DNA from: G963677485 sp942492855
GTDB taxonomy: Bacteria > Armatimonadota > HRBIN16
Length of the DNA stretch: 64,000 nucleotides
Reading direction: 5' to 3'
Assembly (NCBI GenBank): GCA_942492855.1
Contig: OW818647.1
Coordinates: 4,092,001 to 4,156,000, forward strand
Numbering within the stretch: the first letter of the stretch is position 1; every line of letters starts with the position of its first letter. A program made the translations under genes and the position numbers. Positions 8,256 through 16,632 of the stretch are shown piece after piece. The notes under the pieces were generated by a model. It saw only the letters and a list, made by a program, of their open reading frames with translations, was not told where the DNA came from and did no database searches.

Positions 8256-8372
8256 ATGCAGGGTAAAACCAAAATTCTTCGTGTCCGTCACAAACGGCAA
8301 CTGGAGATTCAGAAGGCCCGCAAGCGTGCAGGTACAGTCGCCAAAAAAGCGATGAACAAGCACCTTAAGTAG
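8256..8372 (+). CDS. Small highly basic protein, 38 residues, unknown function
   Basis: Not recognised. ATG 8256 to TAG 8372 encodes a 38-residue protein starting MQGKTKILRVRHKRQLEIQK, with Lys, Arg and His making up close to half of the residues and almost no acidic ones. It has a ribosome-binding site (GGAG, 8 nt before ATG), a strong promoter 44 nt upstream and a perfect terminator 8 nt downstream, so it is a complete dedicated transcription unit. The composition suits an RNA- or DNA-binding peptide, such as a small ribosome-associated protein, but it does not match L34, L36, S21 or THX by eye. It is divergent from the skp-like gene and convergent with nadC. Confidence 0.7.
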   Translation: MQGKTKILRVRHKRQLEIQKARKRAGTVAKKAMNKHLK

Positions 8373-8380
8373 CCAAATTC

Positions 8381-8410
8381 GAGGAGGCGATGTAAATTCA
8401 TCGCCTCCTC
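8381..8410. terminator. Bidirectional terminator between the small basic gene and nadC
   Basis: A perfect 12-bp stem (GAGGAGGCGATG with CATCGCCTCCTC) and a 6-nt loop are followed by ATTTTA on the plus strand and GAATTTGG on the minus strand. It serves the + strand micro-gene and probably nadC as well. Confidence 0.85.
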
Positions 8411-8413
8411 ATT

Positions 8414-9274
8414 TTAGTTCATCCGCAGGTCAAGCCCGATATCACACGCTATCGCGGAATGGGTGAGTGCTCCCACCGATATGATGTCAACCCCAGTTTC
8501 GGCAATTGAACGCACACTCTTCAGGTTTACTCCGCCAGATGCTTCCAGCTTACATCGTCCGTTCACATATGCGACACATGCCTTCATCTGCGGTAGGCTC
8601 ATGTTGTCCAGCATGATGATGTCGGCCTTCGCGGCTAACGCTTCAGTGACCTGATCAAAGGTGTCACACTCTACCTCAATGGTCATAGTGTGGGGGATAT
8701 GTGCTTTCGCACGCTGCACAGCAGCGGTGATGCTGCCCGCCGCTACGATGTGGTTATCTTTGATCATCACGGCGTCATACAGCGCCATCCGGTGGTTGCT
8801 GGCTCCGCCGACACGGACGGCATATTTTTCCAGGCTCCGTAAGCCAGGAGTGGTCTTGCGGGTGTCGCAAATCTGAGCATTGGTGGAAGCCACGGCTTGG
8901 ACGTACTGTTGTGTCATGCTGCTGATGCCGCTTAACCGCTGCATATAGTTTAACGAGATTCTTTCACCGGTGAGTAGACTGCGTGCCTTTCCTGAGATGC
9001 GAGCGAGCAATGTACCCTTATCGAAGCTATCGCCATCTGACAGCAGTGGTTCGACCGATACACTCGGATCGATTTGTTTGAATACCTCATGTACAAGCGG
9101 AATACCACACAGTATGCCGGATTGTTTGGCGATGTAGAGTCCTTCGGCCATGGTGTTTTCGTCGACTGTGGTCAGCGTGCTGATGTCACCGGGCCCAACA
9201 TCTTCCACTAGGGCTAGTTCAACTGACCTTGTCACTTCAAATTGGCCAGGGGGTATTATCCAAGTTTTACTCAT
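8414..9274 (-). CDS. nadC: Nicotinate-nucleotide pyrophosphorylase (carboxylating), quinolinate phosphoribosyltransferase
   Basis: NadC converts quinolinate and PRPP to nicotinate mononucleotide, CO2 and pyrophosphate in de novo NAD synthesis. The 286-residue protein has the family landmarks: VEDVGPGDISTLTT near the N-terminus, RISLNYMQRLSGISSMT, the RKTTPGLRSLEKYAVRVGG loop, YDAVMIKDNHI, IMLDNMS and LEASGGVN near the end. The length is normal. The start ATG overlaps the stop of the upstream mgtC-like gene by 4 nt (ATGA), so they are translationally coupled. nadA and nadB are not in the window. Confidence 0.95.
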   Translation of the reverse strand: MSKTWIIPPGQFEVTRSVELALVEDVGPGDISTLTTVDENTMAEGLYIAKQSGILCGIPLVHEVFKQIDPSVSVEPLLSDGDSFDKGTLLARISGKARSLLTGERISLNYMQRLSGISSMTQQYVQAVASTNAQICDTRKTTPGLRSLEKYAVRVGGASNHRMALYDAVMIKDNHIVAAGSITAAVQRAKAHIPHTMTIEVECDTFDQVTEALAAKADIIMLDNMSLPQMKACVAYVNGRCKLEASGGVNLKSVRSIAETGVDIISVGALTHSAIACDIGLDLRMN

Positions 9275-9909
9275 GATCGCGAAACCTCCAAGATGCCATC
9301 AATAGCGATTAATAATGGGAATGGGTCCGAAACATGGGGTGGTATATCGAGCGAAAGTTGATACTTCGCGTGACCATCAGCAAGTCTACTGAGTTGTTTC
9401 CAAGATTGTACATGAAATCCAATGGCCATGAGTTTGTCATTCATCACTTGCAGTGAGCCGACGATATCGACAATCACTACCACATCAGCACGGTTTGTCT
9501 TAAGGATTCTACGCTCCAGGATTGCAGCACTCGTCAGTGTCCCTACGGCCAGAACAGACCCCACGAAGGCGAACAGATAATAATGAGGGCCAAATCCGCA
9601 CGCTAAGCCCACGGCAGCACTTACCCACATACTGGCGGCGGTGGTAAGCCCTTTGACCTCAACCCCTTGGTGTATGATGGTGCCTGCACCGAGGAAGCCG
9701 ATACCAGTAACAACTTGAGCAGCAATGCGAGTGGGATCGGCACCCGAGCCTGCTGCTTCGCGTGATACTGTGGCAAACATGGCTGCGCCTAGTGCCAAAA
9801 GGATGTGAGTTCGTAAACCGGCGGGACGATTGGTCAGCTCTCTGTTAAGTCCGATCATGCCGCCTAACAGTGCTGCCAAGACCAGGTTCACTGTGTTCAT
9901 TGCTTCCAT
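9271..9909 (-). CDS. MgtC/SapB family membrane protein
   Basis: A 212-residue protein starting MEAMNTVNLVLAALLGGMIG with AGAGG upstream; a longer start at 9996 adds residues that are not family-like. The N-terminal half has four or five transmembrane helices and the family motifs GLNRELTNRPAGLRTHILLA and TGIGFLGAGTIIHQG followed by GLTTAASMWVSAAVGLACG. MgtC proteins are linked to growth at low magnesium and to control of ATP synthase. The C-terminal part (about 75 residues) is a soluble ACT-like tail with alternating strands, common in the longer SapB group. It sits in an operon with nadC, which lies directly downstream with a 4-nt overlap. Confidence 0.88.
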   Translation of the reverse strand: MEAMNTVNLVLAALLGGMIGLNRELTNRPAGLRTHILLALGAAMFATVSREAAGSGADPTRIAAQVVTGIGFLGAGTIIHQGVEVKGLTTAASMWVSAAVGLACGFGPHYYLFAFVGSVLAVGTLTSAAILERRILKTNRADVVVIVDIVGSLQVMNDKLMAIGFHVQSWKQLSRLADGHAKYQLSLDIPPHVSDPFPLLIAIDGILEVSRS

Positions 9910-9949
9910 ATTTACATAGTACCTCTGACATGCAGTCATCACATAGAAA

Positions 9950-10036
9950 CAGGGGGTAAACTGAATTACGAGACTAAAATGAAGCTGAATCAGCAAAATA
10001 CCAGGTTTTACGCCTACACCTTGACAAAACCCCCTG
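9950..10036 (-). promoter_or_regulatory. Possible structured leader upstream of mgtC-nadC
   Basis: The 190-bp gap between mgtC-like and era contains an inverted repeat, CAGGGGGT at 9950-9957 and ACCCCCTG at 10029-10036, enclosing 71 nt. On the minus strand this would close a hairpin or multi-branched leader about 40 nt before the mgtC start. No known riboswitch consensus was recognised. Confidence 0.3.
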
Positions 10037-10102
10037 ATGCAGGTTACAGTTTATGGCGGTCTCAGTCAGTTTTGACTCATTATACAGAATAGATATCACG
10101 AG

Positions 10103-11029
10103 GTGGAATTCATAGCAGCAGCATCCAAAAACAGCGCCCCAACCCGATGTGGTTTTGCCACGATTGTTGGTAAGCCGAATGTAGGTAAATCTACACTTAT
10201 CAATGCACTTATGGGCATCAAGGTAGCACCCACTACCAATCGTCCGCAAACAACCCGTCGGTCAGTCAGGGGTATACTTACTGATGGCACACAACAGGTG
10301 ATATTTGTGGATACGCCCGGATGGAGTCGGCCCACGGATCTTCTCGGCAGCTATATGCGAGGGCAGATCACGGAGTCGATTCAAGATGTGGATGCGCTGC
10401 TGTGGGTGGTCGACCTGCGTAAACCTCCAGGGGAGGAAGACGCTGCTGTGGCGCAAATGCTGCAGCCTATGGCTGAAAATGTGCTGATCGTGGGCAACAA
10501 GCTTGATGCTGCAAAAAGACCTCTTGATGCTGAGGCTGCTTACAGAGCTCTGATGCCGGAGAGTGTGCCTTATATCGCCATTTCTGCGCTTAAAGACGCA
10601 AAGTCGGTGAATAAGCTCAAAGCACTGGTTTTTGGGTTGATGCCCGAAGGACCGTTGCTCTATCCCGATGACATGAAATCCGACCAGAGTCGCACAGAGT
10701 GGGCAGAGGACATCATTCGCGAACGCCTGATGACAAACCTGGACGATGAACTGCCTTATTCCATCGCATGTAAGATCGCTGAATGGACCGAACGAGAGAA
10801 CGGTATGCAGTTTATTGATGCCGTGATCGTGGTGGAGCGAGAAACACACAAGGGCATTGTGGTTGGTAAAAATGGTCAGATGCTGAAAGTGGTGGGATCC
10901 GAAGCCAGACAGCAACTGGAAATCATGCTCAACACCCGCATCTTCTTGCAGCTTGAAGTGATGGTAATGGATGATTGGCGTCGTGATGAACGAAGCATGG
11001 GAAAACTGGGATACGGCCTTTCCGAATAG
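10103..11029 (+). CDS. era: GTPase Era
   Basis: Era is an essential GTPase that binds the 3' end of 16S rRNA during 30S subunit assembly. The 308-residue protein has G1 GKPNVGKSTLINAL, G3 DTPGW, G4 NKLD and G5-like ISALKD, then the C-terminal KH domain with VVERETHKGIVVGKNGQMLK. The G2 region TTNRPQTTRRSVRGI is typical. The only usable start is GTG 10103; GAGG overlaps it, so the exact first codon is uncertain by a few residues. topA follows 23 nt later on the same strand, suggesting co-transcription. Confidence 0.94.
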   Translation: MEFIAAASKNSAPTRCGFATIVGKPNVGKSTLINALMGIKVAPTTNRPQTTRRSVRGILTDGTQQVIFVDTPGWSRPTDLLGSYMRGQITESIQDVDALLWVVDLRKPPGEEDAAVAQMLQPMAENVLIVGNKLDAAKRPLDAEAAYRALMPESVPYIAISALKDAKSVNKLKALVFGLMPEGPLLYPDDMKSDQSRTEWAEDIIRERLMTNLDDELPYSIACKIAEWTERENGMQFIDAVIVVERETHKGIVVGKNGQMLKVVGSEARQQLEIMLNTRIFLQLEVMVMDDWRRDERSMGKLGYGLSE

Positions 11030-11052
11030 ATAACAACGGAGAGTTTACATAT

Positions 11053-13287
11053 ATGGCTAAGAAACTGATAATCGTGGAGTCGCCTGCAAAGACGAAAACA
11101 CTGAAGAATTTCCTTTCAGACGAGTATGTCGTGGAAGCCTCAATGGGGCATGTCCGCGATCTACCTGAGAAGCGTCTAGGAGTCGATGTTGATAACAACT
11201 TCGAAGCCGAATACGAGAACCTCGATAGTAGATCGACTGTTCTGACCACCTTAAGGCGTGCTGTCAAGGGTGCTGACGAAGTGTTCCTGGCAAGCGACCC
11301 TGACCGTGAGGGTGAGGCGATTGCCTGGCATCTCCAGCAGGCGTTGAAGCTGAAGTCGCCTAAGCGGATTGAGTTCAACGAGATCACACGCAGCGCGGTG
11401 ATCTCAGCGCTTGAGAACCCCCGCGAGATCGACATGGACCGCGTGGATGCTCAGCAGGCACGTCGTATCCTCGACCGCATTGTGGGATATAAGCTGAGCC
11501 CACTGCTGTGGAAAAAGGCCCGGAGAAACAATCTCTCCGCCGGCCGTGTCCAGAGTGTGGCCGTGAAGCTGGTCGTGATCCGCGAACGTGAGATTCAAGC
11601 TTTCGTGCCACAGGAATACTGGTCACTGACTGCTAAGCTCAGCCCAGATGGCGAGACACAGACATTCGATGCTCACCTGCGCATGTATCGCGGTGAGAAA
11701 CTCGAACTCGTCAGCCTGGAACAGACTGATAAAGTGCTGTCAGACCTACAGGGTGCCGAATACCGGGTAGCTGAGGTACGCAAGTCTCAGCGCAAGCGTA
11801 AGCCGAGTGCGCCTTTCATCACAAGCACGCTACAGCAGGAAGCGGCCCGTAAACTGGGCTACAGTGCACGGCGCACCATGCAGATAGCTCAGCAGCTTTA
11901 TGAAGGTATCGAACTGGGAGCCCAGGGTTCGGTCGGTTTGATCACGTATATGAGAACTGACTCAACCCGAGTCAGTAATGAAGCGCAGGAGCAAGCCAGG
12001 GAGTATATCAAGAGCACATTTGGTGCTCAGTATATGCCGAAGACCGCCCCCATATACAAGACTAAAGCCTCGGCCCAGGACGCCCATGAGGCAGTCCGCC
12101 CGACCAGTGTGCTGCGCACCCCTGATGAGGTGAAGCAGTATCTTAATGCAGAACAGATGAAGCTATATCGGCTGATCTGGATGCGATTCCTTGCCAGCCA
12201 GATGTCCGAATCCATTATGGATGTGGTCTCGGTTGACATTATGGCGAATGAATATCTGTTCAGAGCCACCGGAAGCACGATGAAGTTTGAAGGCTTCATG
12301 AAGGTGTACATCGAAGGCACTGACACCAATGATAAGAATGAAGATGACGGACCCGCTCTGCCTGAACTGAGTGAGAAGCAGTTGCTTCAGCTTCTGGCGT
12401 TACTGCCAGTCCAGCACTTCACGGAACCGCCGCCCCGATATAGTGAGGCCACGTTAGTCAAAGCCCTGGAAGAAAACGGGATTGGACGGCCCAGCACCTA
12501 CGCGAGCATCTTAGGCGCGATTGTAGACCGTAAGTACGTCACCCTGGCTCAGAAGCGGTTCACACCGACTGCGCTTGGTGAAGCGGTGACCGACTACCTT
12601 GGCATGTTCTTCTTCGACGTGATGGATATCCAGTTCACCGCCAATATTGAGAAGGAACTTGACGATGTGGAAGTCGGCCAGCAGAGCTGGCAGGCGGTAT
12701 TAGCCACATTCTACGGACCTTTTGAGACACGCTTGAAGGAGTGCGAAGAGAGCCCGGAGAGGGTTCGGATCATCCCCAAAGAGACGCCTTACATCTGCCC
12801 GAACTGCGGTGGTAAGATGCTGTTGCGTGAAGGCCGTTTTGGGCCGTTCTTGGGATGCGAGAAGTATCCCGATTGCACTACCATCATGAAAGTCACCGCA
12901 TCGGGTGAGCCTGCTCCGCCTGATCGCCCTAGCGATCAAGTTTGCGAGAAGTGCGGATCGCCGATGGTCATCCGCTACGGGAAATATGGCGACTTCCTGG
13001 CATGCAGTGCCGCCGGATGCCGGACACGCCGGCCACTTGATTCGGGTGTGGAAGTGCCGTGTCCGAAATGTGGTAAGGGCCGGATCGTTCGTAAACGCAG
13101 CAAGCGCGGCCGTTACCTGTATGGTTGCGATACCTACCCGGATTGCGAATTTGTGGTATGGAGCAAGCCGACAGGGGAGATGTGCCCAACCTGTAACTCT
13201 CTGCTGGTAGAAAAGACAGCGAGAGGGCAAGCACCGACCATCGTGTGCAGCAATGCAGATTGCGGATACGAAAAAGAAACTGAATAG
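11053..13287 (+). CDS. topA: DNA topoisomerase I (type IA)
   Basis: TopA relaxes negative supercoils through a 5'-phosphotyrosine intermediate. The 744-residue protein begins with the TOPRIM domain (IVESPAKTKTLKNFL and the acidic SDPDREGEAIAWHL). The active-site Tyr lies in GLITYMRTDSTRVS near residue 300. The C-terminus carries four Cys4 zinc ribbons, beginning at CPNCGGKM, CEKCGSPM, CPKCGKGR and CPTCNSLL, each ending in a C-x-x-x-x-x-C or similar pair. Length and domain order are normal for a bacterial TopA. It probably shares an operon with era and ends at a strong terminator. Confidence 0.97.
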   Translation: MAKKLIIVESPAKTKTLKNFLSDEYVVEASMGHVRDLPEKRLGVDVDNNFEAEYENLDSRSTVLTTLRRAVKGADEVFLASDPDREGEAIAWHLQQALKLKSPKRIEFNEITRSAVISALENPREIDMDRVDAQQARRILDRIVGYKLSPLLWKKARRNNLSAGRVQSVAVKLVVIREREIQAFVPQEYWSLTAKLSPDGETQTFDAHLRMYRGEKLELVSLEQTDKVLSDLQGAEYRVAEVRKSQRKRKPSAPFITSTLQQEAARKLGYSARRTMQIAQQLYEGIELGAQGSVGLITYMRTDSTRVSNEAQEQAREYIKSTFGAQYMPKTAPIYKTKASAQDAHEAVRPTSVLRTPDEVKQYLNAEQMKLYRLIWMRFLASQMSESIMDVVSVDIMANEYLFRATGSTMKFEGFMKVYIEGTDTNDKNEDDGPALPELSEKQLLQLLALLPVQHFTEPPPRYSEATLVKALEENGIGRPSTYASILGAIVDRKYVTLAQKRFTPTALGEAVTDYLGMFFFDVMDIQFTANIEKELDDVEVGQQSWQAVLATFYGPFETRLKECEESPERVRIIPKETPYICPNCGGKMLLREGRFGPFLGCEKYPDCTTIMKVTASGEPAPPDRPSDQVCEKCGSPMVIRYGKYGDFLACSAAGCRTRRPLDSGVEVPCPKCGKGRIVRKRSKRGRYLYGCDTYPDCEFVVWSKPTGEMCPTCNSLLVEKTARGQAPTIVCSNADCGYEKETE

Positions 13288-13310
13288 ACCGAGTGCATCA
13301 TGCTAACCCC

Positions 13311-13346
13311 AAAACCTGGCGATGAATATTGCCAGGTTTTGTTTTT
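13311..13346 (+). terminator. Rho-independent terminator of topA
   Basis: A perfect 10-bp stem, AAAACCTGGC (13311-13320) with GCCAGGTTTT (13331-13340), a 10-nt loop and then GTTTTT. Confidence 0.9.
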
Positions 13347-13400
13347 AGTAGTGTAATATGAATGGTATCTTGCTGACTGAATGAACGCGGAGGACTATAT

Positions 13401-13718
13401 ATGGCTAACGTAAGCGTACAAGCCGGAATCTGTGGTTTTGTGACGAAAATCCATGCGACATGTGATGAGGATCAGATGGTCACATTCTCCATCACCAGTG
13501 ACTGTCCAAATATTCAGAAGCTGGCCGAAGCAATGCCGACGGTAGATGCTTACGACGAAATCGGTGCAGGCCACGATGGTGAGTTGTTCAAGACCACTCG
13601 TGTTTACTGCAAGGGATGCTGTAGTGCCTGTGTAGTACCGAACGCGATTTTCAAAGCGATGCAGGTATCGGCTCATCTGGCTCTTCCCGCCCCGATTATG
13701 GTCACCATGGCCGTTTAG
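13401..13718 (+). CDS. Small cysteine-rich protein, DUF6951-like
   Basis: A 105-residue cytosolic protein with a good ribosome-binding site (GGAGG upstream of ATG 13401). It has conserved-looking cysteine blocks: AGICGF near residue 10, SDCPNIQKLA near residue 35, and YCKGCCSACVVP near residue 78, followed by a helical end (IFKAMQVSAHLALPAPIM). This pattern is that of a small family found in anaerobes and environmental bacteria and named DUF6951; the assignment is from memory of the pattern. The cysteines suggest metal or Fe-S binding. No function is established. It stands between the topA terminator and a glycoside hydrolase gene that starts 22 nt downstream. Confidence 0.7.
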   Translation: MANVSVQAGICGFVTKIHATCDEDQMVTFSITSDCPNIQKLAEAMPTVDAYDEIGAGHDGELFKTTRVYCKGCCSACVVPNAIFKAMQVSAHLALPAPIMVTMAV

Positions 13719-13739
13719 ACAGTTCATGATGTCAAGCTG

Positions 13740-16067
13740 ATGTTTGAGAACCGTATATATCGGAATTCGTCTTGGCTTACGCCGTTGGCCTTGTTGTGGG
13801 TCATCGGCATGATATTTGCAACAATGGCTTGTCAGGCAGCTCCGCAGCCGGTCGCCAGCTTTACGCCATCACAGCAGAACGGTATCGAGTTTGCGCTAGC
13901 CGAGGACGGGCCGTATTGCCGAGAGCAGTTTGACGGCAAAGACGTGCTGCGCATCTCTGGCGGAGTGTCACCGTCGAACCCGTATCTATATCTCAAGCTT
14001 TCCCAAGATGCCAAAAAGCTGTTGGACAACCGCTGCTGGGTGGTGGTTGACTTCTACGACGAAGGCATCATGAACGTGTATCTGGAGTATAATTCAACCA
14101 CTTCCCCATACCGTTCCTCACCCTCGTTTTTGCTGACCAACTCATTGACCTGGGATCGGGCGACTGTGTTACTGGATAATATTCAGTTCACCAACCGTCA
14201 AAACGGCGGAGCAGATTTCCGTATCTCGGCCATGCCTGAAGGTCGCATTGCCAAGGTGGATGTGTATGCTGAAGACCCAAAACTGCCTGTGAGGTCCGTC
14301 ACAGAACGTCTGTCGCGGCTGGCATTCCACCAGGACACCAAATCTAACGGCATGTACTACACCTTCGGAAATGATGCGGATGAAGGGTTCGCCACACTGT
14401 ATAAGGCACTTGGGGTGACCAGTGTGGAGAGTTATGTCACCTGGGAGACGGTAGAGCGTGCCGGTATGGGAAGATGGGACTGGTCGAAATGGGACAAGCA
14501 AGTAGCTGACTTGAAAGCTGCTCAGATGAAGTGGGTGCCGTTTCTCATACTCGGACCGGCCTACTCCACGCCGGAATGGTTCCGAAACAGCCGCATGCAC
14601 TTTCCTGCCAGATGTCTGGAACACGGCATTCAGAGTAAAGTGGAGTCCCTCTGGAACCCGCATCTGCCCGCGTATATCGACCGGTTCCTGCAGGAGTTTG
14701 CGAAGAGGTACAAAGACACCGGCGTGATCGAATCGGTGCTGTTGGGCATACAGGGTGACTTTGGTGAGGCGATCTTCCCTGTCACAGGTGGCGGCTGGAC
14801 CTTTTTGGTCCCTGGTGAGTACCACGACCATGGTGGATACTGGTGCAACGACCCCTATGCACTGGTGGATTTCCAAAACTCGATGCGTAAGAAATACGGC
14901 CGGATCAGCCGTTTGAACAAAGCCTGGAACACTCAACACAAGTCATACTCCGATGTCATGGTGCCCGCTCAGAACGCCGTGCAGATATCGCAGTTGATGG
15001 CCGATGCGCAGAGTAACCAGCCTGGTGCGCGGAGACGCTGGCTGGACTTCGTGGAGTGGTACCGTGCTTCTATGACCAACTGGTCTGAATGGTGGATCAA
15101 AACCACTCGGAAGTATTTCCCCAAAACGCCGATTTATCTTTGCACTGGGGGTGACGCTCCGCCTGAGCACGGCTCACAGTTTGCCGAGCAGTGCCGTGTG
15201 GCCGCGAAGTACAATGCTGGCGTGCGCATTACCAACGAGGGGTCGTATTACCCCGGCAACTTCGCCATCACACGTTGGGTGGCATCGGCTGGCAAGCAGT
15301 ATGGAGCCGATTTTGGATTTGAACCGGCGGGTGCCGAAGACGAAAAAGGCATCGTGGCACGGATATACAACGCCACCGCATCCGGAGCGAATCAGCTTCA
15401 TGACTACAGCACGAACGTGACCTCCACTCAGGCACGGATTCAAGCACAACAACAGAATCTCAAATGGCTGTTTCATGCGCCAAAACCTCAGGTTCCTGTG
15501 GCGTTGTGGTATCCCAATGTTCACATGACCATCAACTGGGGCGGATACCTGGAGGTTGCTCAGAAGCTGCGTGACTATACCGACTATGACTACCTCGATG
15601 AGAGCATGCTGCGGAATGGCGGCCTGAAAAGCCACAAGATACTGGTGATCGCGCATGGCAGCATCATCGAGCGAAAAGACGCCGAGATCATAGCCAAATG
15701 GTCCGCTCAGGGTGGCAGGGTGATCGTCAAGGATGTGCCCGCATTTGAGAGCGTAGAGGGCGATCCTCAGCCAGACAAGCTGATTAGGTCGAAGGCACGC
15801 AGTGTATCCGGCTGGGAGGCACTTGCTGAAACCTTGAAAGTGGAGATGAACAGTCTGTCGCTGCCGGTAGTCGATTTGGTGGCTGATGGGTTGTTTAGCA
15901 CCCAGATATCGCCTGACCGATTCTTGTTCTATAATATGAGCACAAACAATGTGACCCCCAAGATAGATATTCAGGGCAAGTCCTATCATGTTACTGTCGA
16001 TGCCGGGAGCATCAAAGATTTTACGGTGCCAGATGATGGCGGTACAAAGGCTAAGGGAGCGAAATAG
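13740..16067 (+). CDS. Exported GH42-like glycoside hydrolase (beta-galactosidase type, TIM barrel)
   Basis: A 775-residue protein with an N-terminal export signal (hydrophobic LTPLALLWVIGMIFATMA). Residues about 40-180 are a beta-sandwich, possibly carbohydrate-binding. A (beta/alpha)8 barrel follows (SVESYVTWETVERAGMG, then WSKWDKQVADLKAAQMKWVP), in the style of GH42 and related clan GH-A enzymes. Candidate catalytic acids are the Glu in LGIQGDFGEAIFP near residue 348 and the Glu in RITNEGSYYPGN near residue 500. The C-terminal 200 residues resemble the GATase-like trimerisation domain of GH42 (KILVIAHGSIIERKDAEII). It would cleave sugars from a glycan outside the cytoplasm; specificity cannot be read. 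The stop overlaps the nikR start by 1 nt. Confidence 0.75.
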   Translation: MFENRIYRNSSWLTPLALLWVIGMIFATMACQAAPQPVASFTPSQQNGIEFALAEDGPYCREQFDGKDVLRISGGVSPSNPYLYLKLSQDAKKLLDNRCWVVVDFYDEGIMNVYLEYNSTTSPYRSSPSFLLTNSLTWDRATVLLDNIQFTNRQNGGADFRISAMPEGRIAKVDVYAEDPKLPVRSVTERLSRLAFHQDTKSNGMYYTFGNDADEGFATLYKALGVTSVESYVTWETVERAGMGRWDWSKWDKQVADLKAAQMKWVPFLILGPAYSTPEWFRNSRMHFPARCLEHGIQSKVESLWNPHLPAYIDRFLQEFAKRYKDTGVIESVLLGIQGDFGEAIFPVTGGGWTFLVPGEYHDHGGYWCNDPYALVDFQNSMRKKYGRISRLNKAWNTQHKSYSDVMVPAQNAVQISQLMADAQSNQPGARRRWLDFVEWYRASMTNWSEWWIKTTRKYFPKTPIYLCTGGDAPPEHGSQFAEQCRVAAKYNAGVRITNEGSYYPGNFAITRWVASAGKQYGADFGFEPAGAEDEKGIVARIYNATASGANQLHDYSTNVTSTQARIQAQQQNLKWLFHAPKPQVPVALWYPNVHMTINWGGYLEVAQKLRDYTDYDYLDESMLRNGGLKSHKILVIAHGSIIERKDAEIIAKWSAQGGRVIVKDVPAFESVEGDPQPDKLIRSKARSVSGWEALAETLKVEMNSLSLPVVDLVADGLFSTQISPDRFLFYNMSTNNVTPKIDIQGKSYHVTVDAGSIKDFTVPDDGGTKAKGAK

Positions 16068-16483
16068 TGAGCCAACTAGAACGGTTCGGTGTGTCGATGG
16101 ACGGGGAGCTGCTTGATAAGTTCGACGCCTTAATCAAGCAGCGTCAGTATGGCAACAGGTCAGAAGCAATACGCGACCTTGTCCGTAAGGAGCTTGTTGA
16201 AGAACAGTGGACCGATCCTGATGCTGAGGTAATGGGGGCGGTCACTATCGTCTACCATCACGATAGTAGCGAACTATCATCCAGGCTGACCGAGATTCAA
16301 CACGATGTCCATCATCACATAGTCTGCACCACCCATGTGCATATAGATCATCACCACTGCATGGAGGTGATGATACTTAAGGGACCCAGTCACACCGTAC
16401 AGACCATCGCCAACACCTTGATCAGCACTAAAGGTGTGTTGCATGGCCACCTGGTCAGCACTACCTCAGGGCGAGATATCTAG
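16067..16483 (+). CDS. nikR: Nickel-responsive transcriptional regulator NikR
   Basis: A 138-residue protein with an N-terminal ribbon-helix-helix DNA-binding domain (LERFGVSMDGELLDKFDAL, then YGNRSEAIRDLVRK) and a C-terminal ACT-like domain. Nickel ligands are visible as HVHIDHHHC (residues about 93-101), the HxHx5C pattern of NikR, plus an upstream His in the HDVHHH stretch. NikR represses nickel uptake genes when nickel is abundant. It starts at GTG 16067, overlapping the stop of the glycoside hydrolase by 1 nt, so it is co-transcribed with a gene unrelated to nickel. No nickel transporter or nickel enzyme is seen in the window. Confidence 0.93.
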   Translation: MSQLERFGVSMDGELLDKFDALIKQRQYGNRSEAIRDLVRKELVEEQWTDPDAEVMGAVTIVYHHDSSELSSRLTEIQHDVHHHIVCTTHVHIDHHHCMEVMILKGPSHTVQTIANTLISTKGVLHGHLVSTTSGRDI

Positions 16484-16502
16484 CGAGCAGCCTCTGTAAC
16501 TG

Positions 16503-16589
16503 GTCGTAGGGGCGTCCCTTGTGGGCGCTCTGATCGTTGTTCATTCGATAGTCCGTTTTTAGGGCGCCCACAAGCGACGCCCCTACGAC
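16503..16589. repeat. Palindromic repeat element, copy A (MITE-like)
   Basis: An 87-bp element with terminal inverted arms of about 29 bp (left GTCGTAGGGGCGTCCCTTGT, right arm reading the same on the other strand with a few changes) around a core containing GATCGTTGTTCATTCGATAG. An almost identical copy lies at 59994-60081. It encodes no protein. It sits between the convergent nikR and acetylesterase-like genes and can fold into one long hairpin, so it may also end transcription. Confidence 0.85.
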
Positions 16590-16632
16590 AGCAACCGCCA
16601 GCATTCTGCCAGACCGCCCCGGACAAACTAAG

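Noticed and set aside
10060..10100. TTGACT near 10065 as the -35 element of an era promoter.
   Set aside because: No acceptable -10 hexamer lies 16-18 bp downstream.
14169..15989. Two long minus-strand frames opposite the GH42-like hydrolase at 13740-16067.
   Set aside because: Composition typical of antisense shadows (Cys, His and Arg rich, no domains); the + strand gene has signal peptide and fold motifs.
16503..16589. The palindromic element as the remnant of an insertion sequence or an integron site.
   Set aside because: No transposase or integrase coding remnant is present at either copy, and no attC-like landmarks were seen.
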